Shown one piece after another: positions 23,330 to 32,373 of a stretch of DNA of 64,000 nt. Position numbers and translations under genes: made by a program. Within the stretch, counting starts at the first letter, position 1. Each line of letters starts with the position of its first letter. Source of the DNA: [Phialemoniopsis] sp. UDSM-2020 (lineage: Eukaryota > Ascomycota > Sordariomycetes > Thyridiales > Thyridiaceae); assembly GCA_018873225.1 (NCBI GenBank), contig JAEILZ010000001.1, positions 8,520,828 to 8,584,827 of the forward strand, read 5' to 3'. The notes beneath the pieces are model-generated. The model did no database searches, had not been told where the DNA came from, and saw nothing but the letters and a program-made list of their open reading frames with translations.

Positions 23330-23851
23330 TCATAAATGTCCAATGCATTCTATCTCTACGTCCGTGTTGCGTGCCAACTCCTTTACGCATATGCAAGCTC
23401 GAGCCTTTCGACGGAGATGTTATTTGGGGAGCCTAAGAGAGGGAGTACAAGGGTGTGCGATGAAGACTTACTGGCCTAGGTTCAGAGAAGAAATTGTTGT
23501 ACGCCTCGTTCAGCACTGGCACATCAGAGATGCTGATCACGTAAATTGTGACCTTTAGGACCTTCTCCTTGGCGGAGCCTGCAGCTTTCAACACCGACTC
23601 GAGGTTTCTGAGAGCCTGGGTCTGAGCCAAAATGTTAGCCAACTCCTTCTCAAACTGTGAAATGCTAGCTGACAATGTCCACATACGGTGCGTGCCCCAA
23701 TATTGCCTTCTACCAGTGTGTTGGTTTCGGGGTTCATGCCGAGCGAGCCCGAGCAGTAGACTATCCCGTTGTATACGGTGGCCTGCGATAACGCCGGATA
23801 CGGCCCCGGTGCCTTGTTCGTCGTTACGATCTCATAGCCGTAGCGCGGCAT
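23330..23851 (-). CDS. RidA (YjgF/YER057c/UK114) family imine/enamine deaminase
   Basis: Three exons, complement(23330..23404, 23472..23621, 23687..23851), give 129 residues, the standard RidA length. Recognisable parts are APGPYPALSQATVYNGIVYCSGSLGMNPETN, TQALRNLESVLKAAGSAKEKVLKVTIYV, the C-terminal RPARACICVKELARNTDVEIECIG and a YNNFF turn. The catalytic arginine of RidA proteins corresponds to the one in RPARACIC. RidA proteins hydrolyse reactive 2-aminoacrylate-type imines made by PLP enzymes, and catabolic clusters often carry a dedicated copy. It is divergent from a class III aminotransferase (662 bp apart), so it probably clears an imine formed in the same pathway. Exon 3 uses a weak acceptor (TCGAAAG), but only this gives the family C terminus. 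Confidence 0.92.
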
Positions 23852-24513
23852 GGTTGCATGTACCTAGGATTTCGAGATAAGAAGCTTCGGTTAGAAGACC
23901 GAAGTGGAGATGACATAGATAACACACTGGCCTACATTTTCCTTTCGGTTTGAACTGTTTGTATATACTTATCTATCGTGTCCTAGTCTGAAGTCAAGAC
24001 CCAGGGCCGAGCCCGGAGTGTTCAACCTACGCGCCATGCTAATCGGTATTACACACTGAGGATGCCGATTGTGCGATACGATGTGCTGGGTTAGTGATCT
24101 CGGCCCCGACCGGCAGGTTTTGAACACCGCGTCATCGCGCATGGCCCACAGCTCTTTGCAACCATCCGCCACTATCTTTCAAATCTCCGTGCAATTTTGC
24201 TGGAACAATACCCTACTGTTCGTGTTGGAGGGTCGGGGAAAATTGAAGTGGTGCGTTGCTTTTGTGGAGACGGGTTGGCCCGGCCATCCTTTTTAGACGT
24301 GTCGATCCATCGGTTTGGACCGAGTCCCCAAGCCCTTGGGGGGTTTACTGGATTCATACAAGTCGTGCTGCACAAATGGGTAACAATTGAGGGCCTGCAA
24401 GAAGTGGCGTCGTAGGACTACCGACTTACAGACCCATAAAGAGTGACCCGTCAGATGACGAATGAGAAAGGTCGAATTCATGACACGCGTTAACGGGCAA
24501 GGTCTGAAAGAAA
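23852..24513. promoter_or_regulatory. Divergent promoter RidA / class III aminotransferase
   Basis: This 662 bp interval has an exact TCGG-N6-CCGA site at 24310-24323. Two looser relatives lie near the RidA side: CTTCGG and CCGAAG arms across 8 bp at 23885-23904, and TCGGTTTGAACTGT at 23945-23958. A TATATAC-like stretch around 23961-23968 sits about 110 bp upstream of the RidA ATG. Confidence 0.55.
24310..24323. promoter_or_regulatory. TCGG-N6-CCGA inverted repeat, RidA / aminotransferase promoter
   Basis: TCGGTTTGGACCGA, 190 bp upstream of the aminotransferase ATG and 459 bp from the RidA ATG. It has the same 4+6+4 geometry as the sites at 20925, 27498 and 30908, and the same TCGGTT start as three other sites of the block. 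Confidence 0.65.
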
Positions 24514-25884
24514 ATGGAGACCGCTTTGAGTGCCGCGTTGGATCGCTTCAATGAGCGTAACCCCAAGTCGAGGGCCATCTTTGAAAAGGCACAGGCCAGC
24601 CTTCCCGGTGGCAACACCAGGTCTGCGATCTTTACAGCTCCGTTCCCGATTAGCATGCGAAGAGGCGTAGGCTACAAACTATTCGATGAAGACGGTCACG
24701 AGTACGTCGCCCTCGGCTAACCCTGGAATAAGAGCAAAGCCGTTTCTGACCAGTGTCACACATATAGATATGTTGACCTCGTGGGCGAGCTCACAGCAGG
24801 GATCTTCGGCCATACCAATGCCCGTCTGACAGACACCATTGTGAGCACATTTCGGGACATCGGCTTTCACCTCGGAGCGACGACGGCGCATGAGGAAAAG
24901 TACGCTTCCTACTTGTGTGACCGCTTTGGTATTGACAACATCCGCTTCACCAACTCGGGCACAGAGGCAAACCTGCATTGTCTTGCAGCAGCCCGACGTT
25001 TCACGGGCCGACGCCGTGTTGTGGCATTCCGAGGCGGGTATCACGGCGGTGTTTTGTCGTTCGGTTCTGGCGTGGCAGAGAATAATGTTGATCGTGATGA
25101 CTGGATAGTTGTCCAGTACAATGATCTGGATGAGCTCAGAAGCGCCTTTGATCAACATGGAAAGGACATTGCCGCCGTCATTATGGAAGGGGTGCAGGGT
25201 GCCAGTGGCGCGATTTCTGCCACGCCCGAGTTTCTGGACGAAGTACGGGAAGTGACGAGACGAGCTGGCAGCCTTTTCATCCTTGATGAAGTCATCACGT
25301 CCCGCCTTGCTCCTGGAGGGCTCAAAAGTCTTCTTACAGTCGAACCAGATTTGGTGACGTACGGCAAATACCTTGGCGGAGGTATGCCTTTCGGTGCTTT
25401 CGGCGGCCGTAACGACATCATGCGTGTCTATGACCCGCGGATCGGTCCGGCGGCACTGGGCCATTCGGGGACTTTCCAGAACAACGTAGCCATGTTACGC
25501 GCAGGGCTTGTTGGCATGTCGCAGATATACAGTCCTGACGTTGTGGCGCCCTTCAACGAGCGCGGCCAAGCCTTGCGGGAGCGTCTGGCTGCCATTCTAC
25601 GGGGTACTCGCATGTGTGTTACTGGTCGGGGTACGCTGATGTGTATCCACTCATCAAAGACGGAGCTGCGTGCGGAGTCAGTCACCTGCAAGGACGACGT
25701 TGTAGTAGTTGAGGATCCGAATCTCAAAAGACTATTCTGGCTTGAGATGCTGGAACGAGGGTTTTGGGTATTGCTGCGTGGCTCGATTGCCTTGAATCTG
25801 CAGATCACGGATGAAGCGATCCAAGCATTTGTAGAAGAGGTCCAGAACTTTATCCACCGACATGAGAGCTTGGTCAGAGTTTAG
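24514..25884 (+). CDS. Class III PLP aminotransferase, glutamate-1-semialdehyde aminomutase-like
   Basis: Two exons, 24514..24701 and 24768..25884, give 434 residues. Motifs in order: the GSAM-type opening RAIFEKAQASLPGGNTRS, FTNSGTEANLHCLAAAR for phosphate binding, FRGGYHGG, LFILDEVITSR with the PLP-pyridine Asp236, and YGKYLGGGMPFGAFGGR with Schiff-base Lys263, then GHSGTFQNNVAM. Fungi make 5-aminolevulinate by the Shemin route, so a heme role is unlikely. Fungal members are usually catabolic or secondary-metabolite aminotransferases or aminomutases. The neighbours (RidA, hydroxyacid dehydrogenases, aldolases) suggest it removes or moves an amino group during breakdown of the cluster substrate. 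Confidence 0.93.
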
Positions 25885-26186
25885 ACAACCATGCAAAATA
25901 GCTACTTTCTAAACCATAAGATATTGAATCAATGGCCATGCACAGTAGCATGGTTTGTACATAAATCACACCGCCTGACTTCAGCGAGTTGAAGGATGAA
26001 TCTTTAACCCGGCTTGGGCGTTTGAGAAAGATTCAACAAATTCTGACATAGTAATACAGAAAGATTGCCGGTATTTCAGTGACAGAACGACAGTAACTCC
26101 AGCGAGTACGCAAATCATACGAGGTTGGAGTGAATTAGTTCCCACGGATGTCTCTGATTAGGTTCTTAATCAATCTCGGTAATCAT
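25885..26186. other. Convergent intergenic, nothing further seen
   Basis: About 300 bp lie between the 3' ends of the aminotransferase and the D-2-hydroxyacid dehydrogenase genes. It is mildly AT-rich and contains no open frame of note, so it probably holds both polyadenylation regions. Confidence 0.5.
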
Positions 26187-27355
26187 CTAGAATGAGTTGA
26201 CCGGCGAGACCGCCTTCCCGCTGCTTCTCAATGCTATAATGTTGTTCAAGCACTCATGATATGCGTTCTTCCAAGCAACATCTGTCCACGAACCCATGTG
26301 TGGTTGGACTGTGCATTGGTCGCTCGCCCGGAAGAATGGACTTGCGTAACCTGTCAGGAAAGTTTCTCATGTCGACAGAAGGGGGAAACTCACTTGATCT
26401 TTGGCTCATTGTCAAACACGTCTAATCCTGCACGCGCAACCTTTCCTGACCACAAAGCTTGGATCAGAGCTTTCTCCTCGACAACTGGTCCGCGCCCGGT
26501 GTTAACGAGGAAGACGCCATCCTTCATTTGACCGAACTCTCTTTCCCCAATGAGTCCGCGCGTCGACTCATTCAACGGACAATTGACCGAGATGACATCA
26601 GACGTAGAGAGCAATTGCTTGAGGCTGCCACAGTACAGCACGTCCAAAGCTTCCTCGTCACTTGTGGGAATGCGTGAGCGGTTGTGATACTGAACTTTCA
26701 TTCCGAACACACGAGCTTTTCTTGCAACATGCTGCAACAAGGGATCATGTTAGGGACTCAGAATGCAGGTGAGAGGGGGCATTTCTTTACCTTGCCAATC
26801 TTGCCCATGCCTATGATCCCCAGAGTAAGTCCGTTCGGGTCCCGTGGAGGAGTCTTGGCGGTCCTCCAGCCTCCCTGGCGCACTAACCTCTCATTGTACG
26901 AGCTATCTCGGAGGGTAGCAAGGATGAGTAGAATGGCAATATCAGCAGTTGGTTCCGCCACTGCATTTATTGTGTTTGTGACATAGATCTTGTTCTCGGA
27001 GAACCAATTCAAGTCAAACTCGCTATACCCGGCATTCACGCATGCAGCGATCTTCAAGCCCGGTACCAATGGCCCTAGAAGCTCCTCGTCAAATCTATCA
27101 TAGGCAGAGTTACCCATGAGTAGTAGGACAGCATAAAAGGGACCCGACTCGGCAGCGTCGGCAATCAATTTGATCGTGCCTGGGCGGTCAGTCGGATAGA
27201 TTATCTGCGGTGCAGAATTAGTAAGTGCTCAGTCAAGGTCAAGCCGTGGCGTGACATGCACGTACATGGACATCAAACTGAGACTCGAAGTCTTTCAGCA
27301 CCTGGGGGTCAGCCCAAGTAGGCGGACCCAAAGACAGTACCTTGGGCTTAGACAT
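26187..27355 (-). CDS. D-isomer-specific 2-hydroxyacid dehydrogenase
   Basis: Four exons, complement(26187..26340, 26394..26731, 26791..27204, 27266..27355), give 331 residues. The NAD(P) motif GMGKIG is at 162-167 after LTLGII. The catalytic triad is present as Arg248 (VNTGRGPVV), Glu277 (VFDNEP) and His295 (VQPHMGSWTD). The family normally reduces 2-oxo acids to D-2-hydroxy acids, or the reverse, in the cytosol. The last exon uses the acceptor ACGCAAG, giving EPKINPFFRASDQC as in homologues. It shares a 357 bp divergent promoter with a class II aldolase, and that promoter holds a TCGG-N6-CCGA site. Together with the L-type FMN oxidase nearby, the pathway seems to handle 2-hydroxy acids of both configurations. 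Confidence 0.93.
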
Positions 27356-27497
27356 CGCAATCTAGTAAATGACAGTTACCAAAGATACCACCCAGTACGC
27401 ACTCGTTTAGGAGAATACATTTATAGCCTACTAGCTAGCCACAGAGGGGTTTCAAAGTACTGGTTTTCCGGGCCTCGGCGTTGGTAGTGGCGCGTGG

Positions 27498-27511
27498 TCG
27501 GTTCATTCCGA
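27498..27511. promoter_or_regulatory. TCGG-N6-CCGA inverted repeat, dehydrogenase / class II aldolase promoter
   Basis: TCGGTTCATTCCGA, 143 bp from the dehydrogenase ATG (27355) and 202 bp from the aldolase ATG (27713). Its central location between two divergent genes would let one dimer act on both. Confidence 0.65.
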
Positions 27512-27712
27512 GTCTCCGGGTCAGTCCAGCGAGTAGGCTTCGTTCCACATTGGTTCGCAGATGCGGGGGCGCCATGGTGGCACATCAGCGTACGGTCACA
27601 GTTCGAAGTGGTATTTGAAAGAAACAGGATAGCAGAGGATCTTTCTTGGTTCAGATGAAGTGGCAGAAATCTTAACTCAGGCATCTACTTCCTCGAGCTT
27701 GGAATTCTTACA

Positions 27713-28743
27713 ATGTCGGCCACGACGACTACCACGGCCTTGAGCCTCTCAGAGGAAACAAAAGTCCAGGCATCTCCCGTCAAGGATAGCATCACAAGCG
27801 ACTTGTGGGTGATTCCCAGGTTTACTGATAAGTATGCCGAAAGGCAATGGGCCAAGGAACACATGGCGGGTGCTTTCCGGGTGTTCGCAAAGCTTGGCTA
27901 CAACGACGGTGCAGGCGGTCACATCAGCCTGAGAGACCCTGTCCGGCCAGACTGTTTTTGGATCAGTGAGTGTTAAACCCTGGCCATGGGTCTCCGTTAT
28001 ACTTACACATGAAGACCCGTATCGGATGCACTTTGGCATGATCAGAGCGAGCGATCTCATATTGGTATCAGAAGACGGGAAGCCATTGACCCCTACTAAA
28101 TACAAGGTCAATCTTGCTGGTTTCAAGATTCATGCGGCTTTGCACAAGGCTCGTCCGGACGTTAATGCGGCCTGCCATACCCATTCCCCTTACGGCCGAG
28201 CATGGTCGACATTCGGACGTGGCATCGAGATGCTGAATCAAGGTACGGCTATTGATCAATCCGACATACCGTGATTGGGAGGCTATCGCTAAATGTACAA
28301 CACCTAGATACCTGTTATTTCTACAAGAGTCTGTCTATTTACGAGGGGTTTGGCGGGGTTGCCTTTGGAGATGAAGAAGGAGAGCGTATTGCAACTGCGC
28401 TCGGCCCAACCAATAAGAATCTCATTCTCCAGAATCACGGGTAAGTGCGGGCTCTAAGCAAGCCACCATCTTTTCGAGCTACACTAAAACATATATCAGA
28501 CTTCTTACGTGTGGAGAGACTGTTGACGAGGCTGCTGCCTACTTTATTGCACTGGAACAAGCGTGCCAGGCACAGCTGCTTGTCGAGGCTGCAGCTGCAA
28601 ATGGCGTTACGAAAAGATATATTGGAGACGTGGAGGCCGAGTTCACACATCATTCGCTCGCAAAACCGGCAGTTGTGTACTCACAGTTTCAACCTGAGTA
28701 TGAGATGGTACTCAGGGAGAGCAAAGGAGACTTTCTCGAGTGA
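27713..28743 (+). CDS. Class II aldolase/adducin family protein
   Basis: Four exons, 27713..27965, 28015..28242, 28308..28440 and 28500..28743, give 285 residues. The zinc ligands are seen as His139 and His141 in ACHTHSPYGRAW and His204 in LILQNHG; LGYNDGAGGHISLRDP is the phosphate/substrate loop. Fungal proteins of this length are annotated as fuculose-phosphate-aldolase-like or as decarboxylase/aldolase-like enzymes, mostly untested. They cleave or decarboxylate small hydroxy-oxo acids with a divalent metal. It is divergent from the D-2-hydroxyacid dehydrogenase. Together with the HpcH/HpaI aldolase, the block has two unrelated metal aldolases, pointing to stepwise carbon-carbon cleavage of the substrate. 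Confidence 0.93.
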
Positions 28744-29142
28744 CATATAGAAAAGGTTCGCTAGAGACATACAAATCCTCACCCGCCCCAATTGAAGATG
28801 AAGCCAAATAGCTATATCTGGACCTTTGTCTACCTTCGGGCACTTTATAGACCAAGAATGAGATCTAGCGATTCCGGTCTTACTTGCAGGTGACAATTGT
28901 ATCACCATTCTGGTCTTAATTATCGGAACTGTAAGCTATCATATTGTCGTTCTAATAAAGGCGAAGTCTCCATCGTATCCATCATCATATCGAGAGAATC
29001 GTTTATCAAGAGGATTTGGCCCCAAGTTAGGAAAAGCCTAGATTGGTACTCGACGTCTTTCATGATAATAGGTCTGTGATACATCTCAGGCAAGGGTCTG
29101 CAAAATAGTTTGTAGGCACGTTGGAGTCTGAGTCGTCATACT
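28744..29142. other. Convergent intergenic, nothing seen
   Basis: Roughly 400 bp lie between the 3' ends of the class II aldolase and the FMN oxidase genes. The open frame reading from 29242 down to 29060 on the minus strand is a shadow of the oxidase's last exon read in a different phase. No separate gene is supported. Confidence 0.5.
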
Positions 29143-30639
29143 CTAGAGCCTGCTCAAGAGACCGTTCGTTCCAAGAACGGAGATATGCTTTCTCGAGATA
29201 TCTTTGACGATTTTGCAGCTGGACTCTTGTCAGCCGACTCACACTCTGCGAAGTAATGAATGAATGGGGCCATTACTTACCCTGCCAGGGCCATAGCGGT
29301 CCTCAGTTCAGTCTCGAGTATCTTGACTGCAAGCTCTACCCCTTCTTGACCATTGTACTAATGATCCAAGGTGTCAGTGCAAGGTACTGGAGAGCCGTGG
29401 TTAGGCGTATCGAAGTACTTACTGCGAGTCCCCAGATTGGAATGCGTCCTATGAAACAACAGTCCGCTCCAAGAGCAAGGGCTTTGAAGATATCAGTGCC
29501 CCGTCGTATCCCACCATCAATGCCAATCTTGATGCGTCCCCTGCCCACAGGAGCACACTCAGCCAGTGCATCCACCGTGGCAGGCACACCGTCAAGCTGC
29601 CGCCCACCATGGTTTGAGATGATGATACCGTCAATCCCGTGGCGAATAGCTAGCAAAACGTCCTCGGGAGTGTAGACCCCTTTGAGCCAAATTTCCATCC
29701 TGTTTGTATGGGCCTTGATCCATGGAATCACAGATTCCCACGAGTTGCTGGCGTCGCGCCCGGAGTTTCGAAAAGAGCGTACGGGAGCTCTACGTTTGGT
29801 ACCATCCTTGTCAACATACTCATCGCCGTCGAAGTTGGGTAGACAGAAGGGCTCCGGCAACTGCAGGTTGTTTCGCTGTTCACTCAATCGATGGCCAAGG
29901 ACGGGGGCGTCTACCGTGATGAAAAGCGCCTTGTACCCAGCAGCTGCACAGACGATCATTCTTCAGTCATTGATCATTACTCATCGGGGAAGGTGCACCG
30001 ACCTTCAGCTCTCTTGATCCAGCCAAGACTTTTGGAACGATCCTTCAAGACGCTCAACTGGAAAGCGTAAGGGGTAGGCGATTGGCGTCGCTCATCAATT
30101 ACATGCTCGAGAGACACAGTGGAGTAGGTCGACAGTGCCATGGGAATCCCAAGACTTGCTGCTGCTCTTGACGTTGCTCTCTCCCCCTCGGGATGAGCCA
30201 TACAATGCATTGCTGTCGGTGCGAAACCAAGAGGTAGATTTATCTGATGGGAAGCGGCTTAGAGGCTGCTTGCACTGGCACAAACATTGCAATACCACTC
30301 ACCTTGGTCCCGAATAACTCAGTCGACGTATCCACATTGTCAACGTCTGATAGTATACGGGGTCTGATCTTGAAGCGGTCGAAGGCACTTTCATTTTCTT
30401 GAAGTCTGACGGGTGCTCATTAGTCGAGGACAATATTTCTTTCCCATGTGAACCTACGATAACATGTCCATGACACCTCCGTTATAATACTCTGTGGCCT
30501 GGTCAGCTATCAGTCTTTCGTCTTCGCCTCTGGCACAGCGTCACTCACGCCTTACTGTAGGTGCCATCTTGGCTGAGGCGGCCGCCTTCAACTCCCGTAT
30601 AGTCAATATCATTTTGGACTTGCTCGCTGTGGTGTCCAT
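29143..30639 (-). CDS. FMN-dependent L-2-hydroxyacid oxidase/dehydrogenase
   Basis: Seven exons, complement(29143..29218, 29281..29357, 29423..29943, 30003..30243, 30303..30405, 30458..30491, 30549..30639), give 380 residues, the usual length for glycolate/lactate oxidase relatives. Visible are PTVRQYYNGGVMDML, FKIRPRILSDV, INLPLGFAPTAMHCMAHPEGE, FITVDAPVLGHR, and the active-site IISNHGGRQLDG with catalytic His268 and Arg271, followed by IGIDGGIRRGTD for FMN phosphate. The end GCKIVKDISRKHISVLGTNGLLSRL is the family C terminus and fixes the last intron (29219..29280). It lacks a cytochrome b domain, so oxygen or an unknown acceptor is used. It oxidises L-2-hydroxy acids to 2-oxo acids and is divergent from the cupin gene. 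Confidence 0.92.
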
Positions 30640-31073
30640 TTCGTCGATGATGCCCCGTTGAGTTGCGATTGGGAATATTAGGTATCAGCTCTCAGAACAG
30701 GTGGCAGATTGTCGTCTTGAACATCGATACGGAATCTGTGACCAGATTAGTCAGTCAGTCACTCCTGGGATCTCGCCCGCGGTCAAGAACTCGTGGCCGA
30801 TCCCGAAAGTGGTCCCGGCCAAGTGAAAAATCAGGGTAGATGTTTGCCATCAACCCGGACTTGGATGATCCCGGAATCATCGCCCCGCCCCACATTGGAG
30901 GATTTGGTCGGTTCGAACCGACCTTCTCTCCACGCCACCAATCTGTCCCCGTGATGCAAGGTCTACATCTAACATGAGCAGGGCCATCATATTTGTATGG
31001 AAGCAATGGAAGGTGACGCCGCTGAAAACAAAAGCTCCAGCAGAAGGGTCATCCTTGAACAGCTTCACGAGAG
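30640..31073. promoter_or_regulatory. Divergent promoter, FMN oxidase / cupin
   Basis: The 434 bp between ATGs at 30639 and 31074 contains the perfect 18 bp palindrome at 30906-30923, 267 bp from one start and about 150 bp from the other. No coding frame is supported here. Confidence 0.6.
30906..30923. promoter_or_regulatory. Perfect 18 bp palindrome containing TCGG-N6-CCGA
   Basis: GGTCGGTTCGAACCGACC is its own reverse complement over all 18 bases. The core TCGG-TTCGAA-CCGA (30908-30921) is the strongest of the set. Ppr1 of yeast and UaY of Aspergillus bind TCGG-N6-CCGA-type sites (established knowledge). Binding by the regulator encoded at 20942 is inferred. Confidence 0.72.
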
Positions 31074-31709
31074 ATGGACACGATGAGTCCCCCAGAAGAG
31101 TACTGCTTGCGTCCAACACAATGGGTGCCGAACAGCGTATTGCCAGCACTAGTGTATCGAGGCGCTTGCAGTCACTGTGCAAACGAGGATGAAGTCAAGG
31201 CATTTCTCGAGTCCAACGGAGGATGGGTCAAAGTTGTAAGTCTTGCCTTTTGGGGCCCTGGTTAAGGCTCGCCTCAGAGGCACAGTTTCACTGACTCATT
31301 ATTTGGAGTGAAGGGGGCCTGGAACTCATGGTTCAAAGCGCACTATCATCCGAATGTCCACGAGTGTTATGGCGTTGTTCGCGGGTCTTCGGAACTGTCA
31401 ATTGGGCGTGGACCATTGGACGATGCCTCCAAGGGCCAGCTTATCAAGGTGAACCGAGGCGATGTGGTCGTCCTGCCTGCCGGGGTTTCTCATTGTTCTT
31501 CGACTGCAAGTGAAGATTACCGCTTCGTTGTGCTGCTTCCCAGGCAAGGGCCAGGTTTCATTAGTCATTGGTGCGACAGTGCACAAGCTGCGGCAAAGGA
31601 CAAAGAAGAGTGTCGTGCTGTCCCAATTCCTGTCTTAGATCCAGTCCAGGGTGCTGGCGGATATCTAGTGAAACGATGGTATGAGATTGGCTCTCGCCCT
31701 CTAGAATAG
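31074..31709 (+). CDS. Cupin-domain protein, YjlB-like
   Basis: Two exons, 31074..31235 and 31314..31709, give 185 residues. The segment FKAHYHPNVHECYGVVRGSSELSIG is cupin motif 1 with His/His/Glu-type metal ligands. VNRGDVVVLPAGVSHCSS is cupin motif 2 with the third histidine. The opening (CLRPTQWVPNSVLPALVYRG) and overall length fit the YjlB-like group of small single-domain cupins, whose reactions are not established. Candidate roles include isomerase, lactonase-like or dioxygenase activity, or sensing. It is divergent from the FMN oxidase and just upstream of the Baeyer-Villiger monooxygenase. A second in-frame ATG lies at 31083, and either could be used. Confidence 0.85.
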
Positions 31710-32373
31710 CCACTTCAACCCTGACTCGATTTCAACGTAATGGTAATCCGCAACTTTGGAAACTCCTTAACTGTGCATCTTCAGGGCAATCTAACCTCAA
31801 TATCCTACCCGCATTCACGCGTTTGACACTGGCATCTCTTGTGATGACTTGGAACTTTAGCAGACAAGTCTTGTGTGTCTATCAAGTTCTGAAAGTCGTC
31901 AATGAATGATGAGGTCAACTTCCAGTAACAGATGCAAAGTGAGTCGGGTGTAGCCCATTTTCCGGGCTCCGCTTCGCCCCCGGGCACAGCTGCCCAATGG
32001 TTGCGGATCACCAGATCGGTTCAATGCGAATGGGTACTTGGGTGATGTATCATTTTCCTCCGACAAGCCTTGAATTTACCCCACCGTCGGTTCAGCCCGC
32101 CGGAGGCACCTTGAATTCGTGCACACTCGTCGCACAACATTCACGTAGGTGGAAGCTCTCCCATGGGCTGATCCTTGGCTTAGGATTGGATACAATCAAG
32201 GTTCGAACTCGAGAAGAGACATGATCATAAGGCCACAGAAACCTGACATATCAGTAGAGATCTAACCCTTCGGAACATAAGAATTGCTCTTCATTTTATT
32301 CAGAAAAGGACTTTTTACTACTAGAAACGCCTTCTTTCTAATTCTTCTACCGCACATCCCCTTACAGACAACG
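31710..32373. promoter_or_regulatory. Promoter of the Baeyer-Villiger monooxygenase with two CGG-N6 elements
   Basis: A 664 bp non-coding interval. TCGGTTCAGCCCGC at 32087-32100 matches TCGG-N6-CCGA except for the last base, so CGG-N6-CCG is intact. TCGGTTCAATGCGA at 32016-32029 has one mismatch in the right arm. Both begin TCGGTTCA, like the sites at 27498 and 30908. They lie about 270 and 345 bp upstream of the ATG. Confidence 0.55.

Noticed and set aside
24679..25464. 261-codon minus-strand frame overlapping the class III aminotransferase
   Set aside because: Antisense shadow of a strongly supported gene; it has no motif of its own.
29060..29242. Minus-strand frame that would extend the FMN oxidase by a 60-residue tail
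   Set aside because: It needs a 37 bp intron, too short for this organism. The alternative acceptor at 29219-29221 gives a 62 bp intron and the family C terminus GCKIVKDISRKHISVL.
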